DNA from: Gammaproteobacteria bacterium
GTDB taxonomy: Bacteria > Pseudomonadota > Gammaproteobacteria > Pseudomonadales > Halieaceae
NCBI GenBank assembly: GCA_024742415.1
Contig: JANSYN010000013.1
Span: forward strand, 1-64,000
DNA: 64,000 nt
Direction of reading: 5' to 3'
This document shows positions 48,940 to 60,849 of the stretch, piece by piece. Every line of letters begins with the position of its first letter. The first letter of the stretch is position 1. Both the position numbers and the translations under genes were made by a program. The notes below the pieces were generated by a model that did not search any database, had not been told where the DNA came from, and saw only the letters and a list, made by a program, of their open reading frames with translations.

Positions 48940-49251
48940 ATGGGCAAGAACGCAAAACCTGATACAAAGCAACTGCGCGCCATCGGCCACAAACTCAAAC
49001 CCGTGGTCACCGTTGCCGGCAACGGATTATCGGATGCCGTGGTAGCCGAGATCGATGCGGCGCTCACGCGGCACGAACTGATCAAGGTAAAACTTGCCGT
49101 TGGCAGCCGCGACAACCGCGATGCCGTGGCGCAGGACATTCACGAACGCACCGGATGCGACATCGTACAGCAAGTCGGTAACATCGTCTTGGTGCTGCGC
49201 CGCAGCGCAAAGCCAGACCCCAAACTATCCAACCTCATACGCATCGTATAG
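48940..49251 (+). CDS. yhbY: YhbY/CRM-domain RNA-binding protein
   Basis: 103 residues from ATG 48940 (MGKNAKPDTKQLRAIGHKLKPVV). A single CRM domain with the GxxG-like loop KLAVGSRDNRDAVA and the basic tail, thought to act in 50S assembly. It is divergent from rlmE with an 88-bp gap. The conserved pairing supports the call. Confidence 0.93.
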   Translation: MGKNAKPDTKQLRAIGHKLKPVVTVAGNGLSDAVVAEIDAALTRHELIKVKLAVGSRDNRDAVAQDIHERTGCDIVQQVGNIVLVLRRSAKPDPKLSNLIRIV

Positions 49252-49315
49252 AACGATTGTTGCTCACGATCGCCTTGGTTATCATCGGCTGAACCGAGCA
49301 AGATGCGCATGCAAT

Positions 49316-49660
49316 ATGGCCGATGTTCTGCAGTTTCCCTCACCGCAGGCCCAGGGCTTTGCCTACCTGGAGAGAGAGCTACGCCGACTCCTGCACAGCA
49401 AAGGCGCCGATGACGCGCTGGTCGCCTATGCCATAGACCAGTTGACCCACATTTATCGCAACGTCAGCGAGGCCGAAAAACAGCACTTCAACGTGCCACT
49501 TCCACCGGGGCTGACCCCGGCCCAGCGCAAGCAACTCGAGAAAGACATCAACAGCGGCGTCAATCAGCTATTACAGCATAACCACCGCCTCACTCTGGAG
49601 CTGGTTGCACAACTGCTGCTGACCAGGGTGCGGCTGTTTCAGCTGGAACGACAGGACTGA
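49316..49660 (+). CDS. Conserved hypothetical protein
   Basis: 114 residues, ATG 49316. Predicted all-helical and soluble, with no cysteine and no signal peptide. It contains NVPLPPGLTPAQRKQLEKDINSGVNQLLQHNHRL. I do not recognise a domain. P. aeruginosa also has a small hypothetical gene between yhbY and greA, but I cannot say they are related. It ends directly at the convergent nrsF-like gene (stop codons adjacent). Confidence 0.7.
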   Translation: MADVLQFPSPQAQGFAYLERELRRLLHSKGADDALVAYAIDQLTHIYRNVSEAEKQHFNVPLPPGLTPAQRKQLEKDINSGVNQLLQHNHRLTLELVAQLLLTRVRLFQLERQD

Positions 49661-50305
49661 CTACGGCCTGGGTTGCAACACCACCAGCCCCACGAGCATG
49701 GCAACGACCGCGACAGACAATCCAGGCAGCATGTGAAAAGCCAGGCTGTGCTGGGGGTCGTACATGCACGCGACCTGCATAATCCACGCTGGCATCATTC
49801 CCGCACACAGTCCTGCCAGCCCGGCGCTGCGCGCCGGGCGCAGCGGGTACAGTCGGCGCTGCAGCAGCAGTGCAATACCCAGCGGCGGCAATGCGATCAG
49901 CAGGGTTTCATACAGACAGTGGGGGCGCTTACCCAACATCGCAGGCGGCAACGCCGGGCTGACCAGGCTGGCCAGCTGGCTGCCCAACCACAGGCACACC
50001 AGCCCAATCGCCAGCCAGTGCAGGTGTCGGCCCAATGCGCCCGGAACTGCCGAGCGAAACAGCGCCAGGGCAACAGCTGTAATAGCCGCCAGGCCCAGCA
50101 GCATCTCCCCTGCAAAGCGTGGGTGCGCCAGGAGTTGTCCGGTAAAACCAGGGCGGTATGCCCCGAGCATTAATGTCACAAGCACCACGTACACTAGGCT
50201 GCAGGCCAACCAGGTGAATGCCATCGGATTCAACGCCGGCCGCCTTGCAGTGGGCGCGAGGTCAGACACGAGCGCATTGATGAGCTGGTCCGGGGGTTTC
50301 CTCAT
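49661..50305 (-). CDS. NrsF/DUF1109-family anti-sigma factor
   Basis: 214 residues with six hydrophobic segments and a short cytoplasmic N-terminus (MRKPPDQLINALVSDLAPTARRP). This fits the DUF1109/NrsF family, membrane anti-sigma factors for SigF-type ECF sigma factors. Two cysteines in the membrane part (HCLYE, ACMYD) may take part in signal sensing, as reported for NrsF in Caulobacter. Its start overlaps the sigma gene stop by 4 bases. The cognate sigma is therefore the gene just upstream. Confidence 0.8.
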   Translation of the reverse strand: MRKPPDQLINALVSDLAPTARRPALNPMAFTWLACSLVYVVLVTLMLGAYRPGFTGQLLAHPRFAGEMLLGLAAITAVALALFRSAVPGALGRHLHWLAIGLVCLWLGSQLASLVSPALPPAMLGKRPHCLYETLLIALPPLGIALLLQRRLYPLRPARSAGLAGLCAGMMPAWIMQVACMYDPQHSLAFHMLPGLSVAVVAMLVGLVVLQPRP

Positions 50306-50901
50306 GCCTCTGCCTCCAACATTTTACGCAACCGCCCGATGCCACGGTGCACCCGGACCTTCAATGCGCTTTCTGAAATGGCCAATCTGGCCGCCGCCTC
50401 GGCACTACTCAACCCGTGCAGTTTCGTCAGCGTGATTGCTTCCCGGAAAGGTTCTGCAAGCGCGCTTACCAATTGGCCGCCGATCAGTTGGCTTTCCGCA
50501 TTTTCCCGCACATCGACCGCGTCGTGAGCGCCGGACTCCAGCGATTCCTCAAGGCCGCGGCGCTTGCCCGCGCGCATCATGTCAATGGCCTTGTGGCGAG
50601 CAATCGCAAATAGCCAGGGGCGAAATTTACGCGCCGGGTCATAGGTATGTCGAGCCTGGTGCACAGCAATCAAAACCTCTTGTACGCAGTCCTCCACAAA
50701 CTCCTGGCCACCGATTCGCTGTGCCAGGTAGCCCGACAGCACTGCAGAAATCTCACCCAGCAGCTGGCGATAGTCTGCCTCATGACCGCACTGTGCACTG
50801 GCCATCAACGCACTCCAGCGAACATCGTCATCGGCATAGGGCTCGGCAGGTGACTGCCGCTCGGCCACGTTGGGCATAGGGTATCCGGGCACCGGGCGCA
50901 C
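50302..50901 (-). CDS. ECF-family RNA polymerase sigma factor
   Basis: 199 residues from GTG 50901, or 191 from ATG 50877; the start is unclear. Region 2 has QEFVEDCVQEVLIAVHQARHTYDPARKFRPWLFAIARHKAID, and region 4 has GLSSAEAAARLAISESALKVRVHRGIGRLRK. Its partner is the DUF1109-type gene downstream, so it belongs with the SigF-like ECF group. It lies 23 bases after the spondin-domain gene, whose upstream region has a matching candidate promoter, suggesting autoregulation. Confidence 0.9.
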   Translation of the reverse strand: MRPVPGYPMPNVAERQSPAEPYADDDVRWSALMASAQCGHEADYRQLLGEISAVLSGYLAQRIGGQEFVEDCVQEVLIAVHQARHTYDPARKFRPWLFAIARHKAIDMMRAGKRRGLEESLESGAHDAVDVRENAESQLIGGQLVSALAEPFREAITLTKLHGLSSAEAAARLAISESALKVRVHRGIGRLRKMLEAEA

Positions 50902-50924
50902 GTGGCCCCCGGTGCATTGTTACT

Positions 50925-51602
50925 TCAGTTAACCTTTGTGACAGTCACAAGCGCTACAGGGTTCCGCCAGTCGTAGGTCAGCGGGCCCAGTACTTCCGCA
51001 ACCCCGTCATTGGGCAGCTCGTGAAAGCCGTTGCTGATGTAGATGTAACCTTCACCGTTGGCCTCGTTGAATCCCTCACCGCCGCAGCGCGGTCCGGGCA
51101 TGTTTGCGCAATCCTGATCATTTACCTCTGTTCCCGCGTCATAGGCCACTGCGGTATAGGTGCGCGTTCCCGATTGCGGCAGAAAAGCCCCTGTCAAACC
51201 CACAAACGTATCGTTGGTGGGAATAAGCATCGCAGCAATGGATATCTGATCGGCCATCGGATCACCGCTGATCGACACCGTAGTGCTCGCACCGGGCGCC
51301 AGAAGCCCACCCATCGTAACCGCCTCTGTTGTGATATTGGCCACCTCATCCGTCAACTCACTGGTATCGCCGCCCTCTGCCAGGATCTCCAGACCAAGGC
51401 TGGCTTCAGTGGCCAGCGCAAACAGGGGGGTTCCCAGGTCATGCGTTACCACCAATTGTGGGGTGAACGTCTGGGCGCGGGTAATGTTGGTAATGGTGAC
51501 CTCGTACTGATGGATGTCTTGCGCGCTGGCTGCCGTGCTGAAAACTGTAGCCGCCAGTGCCAGTGGTGCCAGAGCGCGTGTGCCGAAGGATGAAAATGCC
51601 AT
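50925..51602 (-). CDS. Secreted spondin-domain protein
   Basis: 225 residues. The signal peptide spans residues 1-27 (cleavage at ASA/QD). The mature part is a beta-rich spondin_N domain (YEVTITNITRAQTFTPQLVVTHD, LAPGASTTVSISG, AMLIPTNDTFVGL, YDAGTEVNDQDC). Such proteins are found in bacteria near SigF-type ECF genes, and their role is unknown. Two cysteines could form a disulfide. It is the first gene of the operon with the sigma factor and its inhibitor. Confidence 0.85.
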   Translation of the reverse strand: MAFSSFGTRALAPLALAATVFSTAASAQDIHQYEVTITNITRAQTFTPQLVVTHDLGTPLFALATEASLGLEILAEGGDTSELTDEVANITTEAVTMGGLLAPGASTTVSISGDPMADQISIAAMLIPTNDTFVGLTGAFLPQSGTRTYTAVAYDAGTEVNDQDCANMPGPRCGGEGFNEANGEGYIYISNGFHELPNDGVAEVLGPLTYDWRNPVALVTVTKVN

Positions 51603-51638
51603 GATCGTGCCTCGTTGCGGTTATTGGGTTCAACAACG

Positions 51639-51667
51639 AATACGATTGGCCGCTTGCAAAAGTTACA
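51639..51667 (-). promoter_or_regulatory. Candidate ECF (SigF-type) promoter of spondin operon
   Basis: On the minus strand TGTAAC (51667-51662), a 17-bp spacer and CGTATT (51644-51639) resemble ECF promoters with a GTAAC -35. It lies 37 bp before the spondin-gene ATG and would make the operon autoregulated. This is inference from the motif. Confidence 0.55.
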
Positions 51668-51700
51668 GGCAGATAAAAATAAATCGGCGAGGATGCAAGA

Positions 51701-53539
51701 CTAGCCGGTAAACAGGCTCACTATATTGAACGTCAACAGCGCTGCAACGTAGGCAAACAGGAAGTAGCCCACAAACATTTTTATCGCCAACGCACGGGAT
51801 TCTGCCTCTTTGGCCAGTATTGCCAGCGTGGATACGCACTGCAAGGCAATGGCGAAAAACACCAGCAACGCCAGGCCAGAGCCCAGCCCCATACCACTGG
51901 CCTGAATATGATCCACCAGTGGCACCATATTTTCATCGGCACCTTCAATGCCAAAGATTGTGCCCAGCGTTCCCACAAAAACTTCACGCGCAAGGAAAGA
52001 GGTAAAGATCGCAACACCGTAGCGCCAATCGAGGCCCAGCGGGGTAAACAACGGCTCAATGAGGCGGCCCATGTGCCCCAGCCAGGACTCGCCCAGGTCT
52101 GCACCGTAATTGGGGAAATAGCCCAGCACCCAGATCACCACCGTGACTGTAAAGATAATCTTCCCGGCCTTGACCACAAAATGCCTGGAGCGATTCCAGG
52201 AATTGCGCAGCAGCGGCTCAAGGCCGGGCACGCGGTACGGCGGCAGTTCCAATACAAAGGGAAGATCGGTGTAGTGGTCTTTGCTCGTACGCGAGATAAG
52301 CCCCGTCACCAGCAGCGCGCACACCATGCCAAAGAAATAGATGCCAAACATCGCCAGGCCCTGCATGCCTACCAGCCCACCGAGTGTGGTGGTTGCGGGA
52401 ATGAACGCGGCAATGAGCAGGGAATACACCGGCAAACGCGCGGAACAGGGCATCAACGGTATCGCCATGTAGGTCAGCAGGCGCTTGCGCGGAGAGTCAA
52501 TCGCGCGCGCCGCATAGATGCCGGGAATGGCGCAGGCAACGCCAGACAGCATCGGCACGAAGCTCTTTCCCGTCAGCCCGAAAATCCTCAATGGCTTGTG
52601 GCAGATCAGCGCCGCGCGCGCCATATACCCGGAATCTTCCAGCAGGCCAACAATAAATGTCAGCACAAAAATCTGCGGCACAAACACCAGGAAAGCGCCG
52701 ATACCACCAAACAGGGCGTCGGCCGTAAAATCGCTCACCAGGCCCTGCCCAAGGTGCGGCACAATCAAGTCTGCAAGCCAGCCAAGGGCAGCTTCCACGG
52801 CATCCATTGCCGGTGCCGACCAGGTAAAAATGGACTGGAACAGCAAGAACATGATGATGAAAAACGCAATGCCGCCCGTCAGGGAGTGCAGGAAAAAACC
52901 ATCCAGGCGCGTTTGCGAACGCACGAGCACATCCCCTTTGGGGCCAAACCTGTGCGCCAGTTGATGCGCCGTACCGCGCAATAGCTCATCGGGGCTGTCC
53001 AGGTAACGATTGCCCGGCACCCTGCCGGCGTCGGTGCGATGATGCCGCACAACATCGACGATGGCCTGCACGCCCTTGCCAGAGCGCGCCGACACTGGCA
53101 GTACGGGCACGCCCACTGCTTCTGACAAGCCCGCCGTATCAAACGCCAGATCATGGCGATCCAGCACGTCGATCATATTGGCCAGTACCGCGACCGGCTT
53201 GCCGTGCTTTTCACAGTCGCGAATCACCTGCAGGGTAAAATACAGGCTTTTTTCCAGGCGCGTGGCATCGATTACGCACAACACCTGCTCAACGTTATCG
53301 TCCTCCAGCGCCTTTTCAAACTGCGCCACGGCGACCTGCTCTTCCGCCGAAATGGGCTGTAATGAATAAGTGCCCGGAAAGTCGACCAGTTGTGTGTCGG
53401 GCACGTCCAACAGTTTGCCGACGCCGACATCCACCGTGATTCCCGGAAAGTTGGCGACTTTCTGGGAGAGGCCTGTAAGGCGATTGAACAGCAGGCTTTT
53501 GCCCGAGTTTGGACTACCGATAAGTAGAATTCTAGACAT
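51701..53539 (-). CDS. feoB: Ferrous iron transporter FeoB
   Basis: Fe2+ uptake protein with a cytosolic G domain fused to a membrane permease, 612 residues. G1 GSPNSGKSLLF, G2/G3 with FPGITVDVG and DFPGTYSL, and G4 as NMID. The membrane part carries the Gate motif around VACAIPGIYAAR. It is shorter than E. coli FeoB (773), mainly through compact loops and no C-terminal extension. FeoC is absent. It overlaps feoA by 8 bases. Confidence 0.95.
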   Translation of the reverse strand: MSRILLIGSPNSGKSLLFNRLTGLSQKVANFPGITVDVGVGKLLDVPDTQLVDFPGTYSLQPISAEEQVAVAQFEKALEDDNVEQVLCVIDATRLEKSLYFTLQVIRDCEKHGKPVAVLANMIDVLDRHDLAFDTAGLSEAVGVPVLPVSARSGKGVQAIVDVVRHHRTDAGRVPGNRYLDSPDELLRGTAHQLAHRFGPKGDVLVRSQTRLDGFFLHSLTGGIAFFIIMFLLFQSIFTWSAPAMDAVEAALGWLADLIVPHLGQGLVSDFTADALFGGIGAFLVFVPQIFVLTFIVGLLEDSGYMARAALICHKPLRIFGLTGKSFVPMLSGVACAIPGIYAARAIDSPRKRLLTYMAIPLMPCSARLPVYSLLIAAFIPATTTLGGLVGMQGLAMFGIYFFGMVCALLVTGLISRTSKDHYTDLPFVLELPPYRVPGLEPLLRNSWNRSRHFVVKAGKIIFTVTVVIWVLGYFPNYGADLGESWLGHMGRLIEPLFTPLGLDWRYGVAIFTSFLAREVFVGTLGTIFGIEGADENMVPLVDHIQASGMGLGSGLALLVFFAIALQCVSTLAILAKEAESRALAIKMFVGYFLFAYVAALLTFNIVSLFTG

Positions 53540-53777
53540 GACGCTTTACCCGGACATGCGCGGCAACTTCATCATCGAGGGAGTAGATGGTATTGCTGAC
53601 ACGGTAGACCTTGGGGGCGCCAAAGGACGGCGACTGCAGACAGGTGACGTGCTCGCCCGGGTGGAAGCCCAACTCCATCAAGCGCACACGGTAGCGCTCG
53701 GCCAGCGCATCGTCGAATTCGATAATTTCACAGACATCGCCACTGCCCAGTGACCAAAGCGTTTGCACTACGCGCAC
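53532..53777 (-). CDS. feoA: Ferrous iron transport protein FeoA
   Basis: 81-residue SH3-like protein needed for FeoB activity, GTG start at 53777. Contains RLMELGFHPGEHVTCLQSPSFGAPKVYRV, the conserved family pattern. It is first in the operon, and a Fur-like box lies about 40 bp upstream, so it should be induced by iron limitation. Confidence 0.9.
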   Translation of the reverse strand: MRVVQTLWSLGSGDVCEIIEFDDALAERYRVRLMELGFHPGEHVTCLQSPSFGAPKVYRVSNTIYSLDDEVAAHVRVKRHV

Positions 53778-53816
53778 CCCACCCGATGGATCGCAAAAAC
53801 CGGCGAGATCATATCA

Positions 53817-53835
53817 CTAATGAGAATTATTTGCG
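53817..53835 (-). promoter_or_regulatory. Fur-like box upstream of feoA
   Basis: TAATGAGAATTATT (53818-53831) matches 12 of 14 bases of the core TAATGATAATCATT of the Fur box. It is 40 bp before the feoA start, a suitable place to cover the promoter. Confidence 0.7.
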
Positions 53836-54013
53836 TATAGGATTGCGCGTTCCCTTTGCCTCAGGCGGGCGCGCCGGATTTTGACGGGCTCTGGCATTTC
53901 ACGGGGTAATGGAGTCCTGCACGTCGGGCGCCGGATCGCAAACAGCGAGTACCGGGCCGAAACCAGAAACACACGCCACCGGGCAACCGAACATGCGCGC
54001 CGAGGCGCATCCT

Positions 54014-54486
54014 CTAAAGGTGGTGCACCTGATCAATCTCGTATTCAATATCACCGCCTGGGGCCTTCACCACTGCGACCTCGCCCTCTTCCTTGCCGAT
54101 CAAGGCGCGGGCGATGGGGGAAGCAATCGAGATCAGGTTGGCCGCTACATCTGATTCGTCTTCACCCACGATGCGATACGTTACTGTCTGGTCGTTTTCC
54201 AGGTTAATCAGGTCGACCGTCACACCGAAAATCACCTTGCCCGTCTTGGGGATCGCGGTCACATCGATGACCTGGGCATTACTGAGCTTGCCCTCGATCT
54301 CCAGAATGCGACCCTCGGTAAAGCTCTGCTGCTCGCGGGCAGCGTGGTACTCGGCATTTTCTTTCAGGTCGCCATGTTCTCTGGCCTCTGCGATTGCATT
54401 CGAGATGCGCGGCCTTTCCACCTTTTTCAACTGATCCAGTTCGGCGCGCAGCGCGGCTTCACCCGCAACGGTCATCGGAAACTTGT

Positions 54487-54490
<4 letters not shown>
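54014..54490 (-). CDS. greA: Transcription elongation factor GreA
   Basis: Rescues backtracked RNA polymerase by stimulating transcript cleavage. 158 residues with the N-terminal coiled-coil ([22 protein letters not shown]) whose tip acidic residues lie in [15 protein letters not shown], and the FKBP-like C-terminus ([17 protein letters not shown]). Its ATG overlaps the carB stop (ATGA), so it is translated after carB. Confidence 0.97.
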
Positions 54491-57708
<3,218 letters not shown>

Positions 57709-57711
57709 AGC

Positions 57712-58851
57712 TCAGGTCGTCTCCACGTGCGCGCTGATCAGCTCGATAAAATGGTCAAACAGGGGCGCGGCATCGTGCGGACCGGGGCTGGCCTCGGGGT
57801 GGCCCTGAAAACTGAAAGCGGCTTTGTCGGTGCGGTGGATACCCTGCAAAGAGCCGTCAAACAACGATTTATGGGTCACGCGCAAGGTCTCGGGCAGCGT
57901 CTGTTCGTCCACTGCAAACCCATGGTTCTGGCTGGTAATCAGCACCGTGCCGTCATCGAGGTTCTGCACCGGGTGATTGGCACCGTGGTGGCCGAACTTC
58001 ATTTTCACGGTCGACGCACCAGAGGCCAGGCCCAGCAGTTGATGACCCAGGCATATTCCGAACACGGGAATGTCTGTTTCCAGGATGGCCTGGATCGCGG
58101 CAATCGCGTACGTACAGGGCTCCGGATCACCGGGGCCATTGGACAAAAAGATGCCGTCCGGCTGTAACGCCAGCACCTCTGCTGCCGGCGTCTGGGCGGG
58201 CACGACAGTCAGCCGGCAGCCACGGTCCACCAGCATGCGCAGGATATTGCGCTTTACACCAAAGTCGTAGGCCACCACGTGGTAGGGTAGCGCTTGCTCG
58301 GGGCGTTCTGTGTGGCCTTCGTTCCAGACCCAGCTACCTTCACGCCACGAGTAGGACGTCTGCGCCGACACCTCTTTGGCAAGGTCCAGGCCCTTGAGGC
58401 CGCCAAAGGCCCGCGCTTTTTCCAGGGCCGCTGCTTCGTCGATATCGCCGGCCATCAGGCAGCCGCTCTGCGCGCCCTTCTCACGCAGGATGCGCGTCAG
58501 GCGGCGGGTATCGATCTCGGCGATGGCCACAATGTTATGGCGCTGCAGGTAAGCGGAGAGGTCTTCTTCATTGCGGTAGTTGCTGGCCATGAGTGGCAAG
58601 TCGCGGATGACCAGGCCAGACGCCCATACCGCGCCGGACTCTTCATCTTCGGCGTTGGTGCCGGTATTGCCAATATGGGGGTAGGTTAAAGTGACTATTT
58701 GGCGGGCATAGGACGGATCAGTGAGAATCTCCTGGTAACCGCTCATCGCGGTATTGAAAACCACTTCACCGACGGATGTACCGCTGGCCCCAATAGCCAC
58801 GCCTTTGAAAACACTGCCGTCTTCAAGGGCAAGTATGGCCGGAAGTGACAA
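57712..58851 (-). CDS. carA: Carbamoyl-phosphate synthase small chain
   Basis: Glutaminase subunit that feeds ammonia to CarB, 379 residues. TTG start (58851) with GAGG 8 bases upstream. The class I glutamine amidotransferase triad is visible as Cys in [13 protein letters not shown] and His/Glu in [11 protein letters not shown]. The N-terminal CPSase domain has [13 protein letters not shown]. dapB, which precedes carA in Pseudomonas, is not here. The leader contains a terminator-like hairpin. Confidence 0.97.
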   Translation of the reverse strand: MSLPAILALEDGSVFKGVAIGASGTSVGEVVFNTAMSGYQEILTDPSYARQIVTLTYPHIGNTGTNAEDEESGAVWASGLVIRDLPLMASNYRNEEDLSAYLQRHNIVAIAEIDTRRLTRILREKGAQSGCLMAGDIDEAAALEKARAFGGLKGLDLAKEVSAQTSYSWREGSWVWNEGHTERPEQALPYHVVAYDFGVKRNILRMLVDRGCRLTVVPAQTPAAEVLALQPDGIFLSNGPGDPEPCTYAIAAIQAILETDIPVFGICLGHQLLGLASGASTVKMKFGHHGANHPVQNLDDGTVLITSQNHGFAVDEQTLPETLRVTHKSLFDGSLQGIHRTDKAAFSFQGHPEASPGPHDAAPLFDHFIELISAHVETT

Positions 58852-58918
58852 TCAAACCTCCAATTATGCTTAACACGGGGCAGATTCCGCTGTACCACCG
58901 TTTCACCGGGCGCGCTCG

Positions 58919-58952
58919 CAAAAAGGCGAGATGGGTAGCCTCATCTCGCCTG
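58919..58952 (-). terminator. Hairpin with T-run in the carA leader (possible attenuator)
   Basis: On the minus strand AGGCGAGATG pairs with CATCTCGCC around AGGCTACC and is followed by TTTTT, a proper intrinsic terminator. It lies about 70 bp before carA and downstream of the candidate promoter, so it could attenuate carAB transcription. Confidence 0.7.
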
Positions 58953-59032
58953 ATCCAAGTCTGCAACACTGGTTATTCAAGGGAACACACCGCTTCGACA
59001 GCAACGAGAGGGCGTGTTAAATCTGGCGTGAG

Positions 59033-59062
59033 ATTGTAGGTGATCAGTCGGCCTACTGTCCA
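59033..59062 (-). promoter_or_regulatory. Candidate carA promoter
   Basis: TGGACA (59062-59057), an 18-bp spacer and TACAAT (59038-59033) on the minus strand, each one base from consensus. It predicts a leader of about 175 nt. The region 58852-59230 holds no supported gene. Open frames there have no start or family signal. Confidence 0.55.
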
Positions 59063-59230
59063 CAGTTGTGGCCTTTCCCGGCCCGTTTATCTGGCCCCTG
59101 GATCACTTGGCCGGAGCGGCTGGGACGCCTTTGCAGTCCACGGCAACCACGCGCGCAACGTCCGGCTCGTGTCCAGCCGAGTGATCGTGCAGCGTATAAA
59201 GCAGTTGCTTTAAATGAGGGTTTCCTTATC

Positions 59231-60091
59231 ATGACGCCAGCCACCCACGATCAGGATCACTCTATGGCGTACTCCGCAGGCAAAACTGCCGTTATTACCG
59301 GTGCCGGGTCCGGTATTGGACGCGCGCTGGCACAACAGCTCAACCGCGAAGGCTGCGCCCTGTTCCTGAGCGACATCAATGCACAGTCCCTGCAGGCCAC
59401 CGTGGACGCGTTTGAACGGCCCGAGATCACTACACAGCAGACGGTGCTGGATGTTGCTGACAAAGCGGCGGTCTATGCCTGGGCAAGCGAGGTCGAGGAC
59501 CGCACTGGCCATGTGGATATCGTCATCAACAATGCTGGCGTCGCCCTGCTGGAACTGGTCGAAGATTGCAACTACGACAACATCGAATGGCTCATGGGCA
59601 TCAATTACTGGGGCGTCGTCTACGGCACCCAGGCTTTCCTGCCTCTGCTGCGCCGCTCCGAGCAGGGCCACCTGGTAAATATCTCTTCGATTTTCGGCGT
59701 GATCGCGGTACCGACCCAGTCCGCCTACAACTCTGCCAAGTTTGCCGTGCGCGGCTACACCGAAGCCCTGCGCCAGGAAATGGCGGGCACCAACGTTCAT
59801 GTGTGCTGCGTGCACCCTGGCGGCATACGCACCAATATTGCTAAGGCGGCTCGCGGTGGCGACCCGGCACAAAGCGCCGATGAGCGCGGCAAGCAGTTTG
59901 AACAAATGGCGCGAACCACACCGGAGTCTGCGGCGCAGCAGATCATTCGTGCGGTAGAGAAGCGCAAGAAACGCCTGCTGATCGGCAAGGATGCCAAGCT
60001 CATTGACATCATCCAGCGACTTTTCCCGGTGTCCTATCCGCGCTTTATGCTGGCCCTGGCGCGGCCAGAAAACCTCGGAAAAACACCTTGA
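59231..60091 (+). CDS. Short-chain dehydrogenase/reductase
   Basis: 286 residues from ATG 59231; ATG 59264 (MAYSAGK) has a better-spaced AGGA and may be the true start. The NAD(P)-binding motif is TGAGSGIGRALAQ, the active site has NNAG, the catalytic Ser is in VNISSIFG and YNSAKFAV gives Tyr and Lys. The substrate is unknown. An overlap of 4 bases with the TetR-family gene and the acyl-CoA dehydrogenases beyond suggest a role in lipid or fatty-acid metabolism. Confidence 0.88.
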   Translation: MTPATHDQDHSMAYSAGKTAVITGAGSGIGRALAQQLNREGCALFLSDINAQSLQATVDAFERPEITTQQTVLDVADKAAVYAWASEVEDRTGHVDIVINNAGVALLELVEDCNYDNIEWLMGINYWGVVYGTQAFLPLLRRSEQGHLVNISSIFGVIAVPTQSAYNSAKFAVRGYTEALRQEMAGTNVHVCCVHPGGIRTNIAKAARGGDPAQSADERGKQFEQMARTTPESAAQQIIRAVEKRKKRLLIGKDAKLIDIIQRLFPVSYPRFMLALARPENLGKTP

Positions 60092-60744
60092 CCGCGGCCG
60101 TCGACACCAAAAGCACCCACCATCTGGAGACCCGCGACAGACTGTTGCTCACAGCCCTGCGCCTGTATGCGGCCCACGGCCTGCATGCGGTGTCACTGAG
60201 GCGCATCAGCGCCGAGGCGGGGTCAAAAAATTCAGCGGCAATGCACTATCACTTTCACAACAAGCAGGGCGTTCTGGAAGCGCTGATGGCAATGATAGGC
60301 CGGGAATTGGGCCGCATCGCAAAGTCGCTGCGCAGCGATCAGCCCAGGGAGCGTTCATTGCGCCAGGCCTGTCGCGCTACCCTGCAACCGCTGGTGCTGC
60401 TGCGTTCATCGCAACCCTGGGGTGACGATGCCACCCGTTTTCTTTCGCGCCTGGCCAGCGAAGAAAGCGCCGAGATTGCCACGCTGGTCAACAGCGCCTA
60501 TGCCCCCTTCTGGCAGCGCATGGACAAGGCACTATCACGCGAGCTGCCTCAATTGCCCGCACCGGTAAGACGCCTTCGGGTGATGTTCATTACCACCAAT
60601 GTGGTGCACGGCGTTGCCGAGGCAGGCTGGCTGGGTCATTCACCGCTGGGCGATTTGAGCCATTTCGACCAGGATACCCTGGTTGATCACCTGGTGGACT
60701 TTGTGATCGGCGGGCTGGTTGCCCCCAGCCACGCGAACGCCTGA
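60088..60744 (+). CDS. TetR-family transcriptional regulator
   Basis: 218 residues with a TTG start overlapping the SDR stop. The N-terminal helix-turn-helix is LRLYAAHGLHAVSLRRISAEAGSKNSAAMHYHFHNKQGVLEAL. The C-terminal part is a ligand-binding bundle. By position it probably controls the SDR and acyl-CoA dehydrogenase genes. The effector would be an acyl-CoA or similar compound by analogy only. Confidence 0.88.
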   Translation: MTAAVDTKSTHHLETRDRLLLTALRLYAAHGLHAVSLRRISAEAGSKNSAAMHYHFHNKQGVLEALMAMIGRELGRIAKSLRSDQPRERSLRQACRATLQPLVLLRSSQPWGDDATRFLSRLASEESAEIATLVNSAYAPFWQRMDKALSRELPQLPAPVRRLRVMFITTNVVHGVAEAGWLGHSPLGDLSHFDQDTLVDHLVDFVIGGLVAPSHANA

Positions 60745-60849
60745 CGCGCCATATTCAATGCAGCCAGATACTCATCATCACAAGCACTTCACCGTAAAAC
60801 CTGAAGGCGGCACCAACAGGCTGTCGCTACCACTGGAAGAGACCGCACT

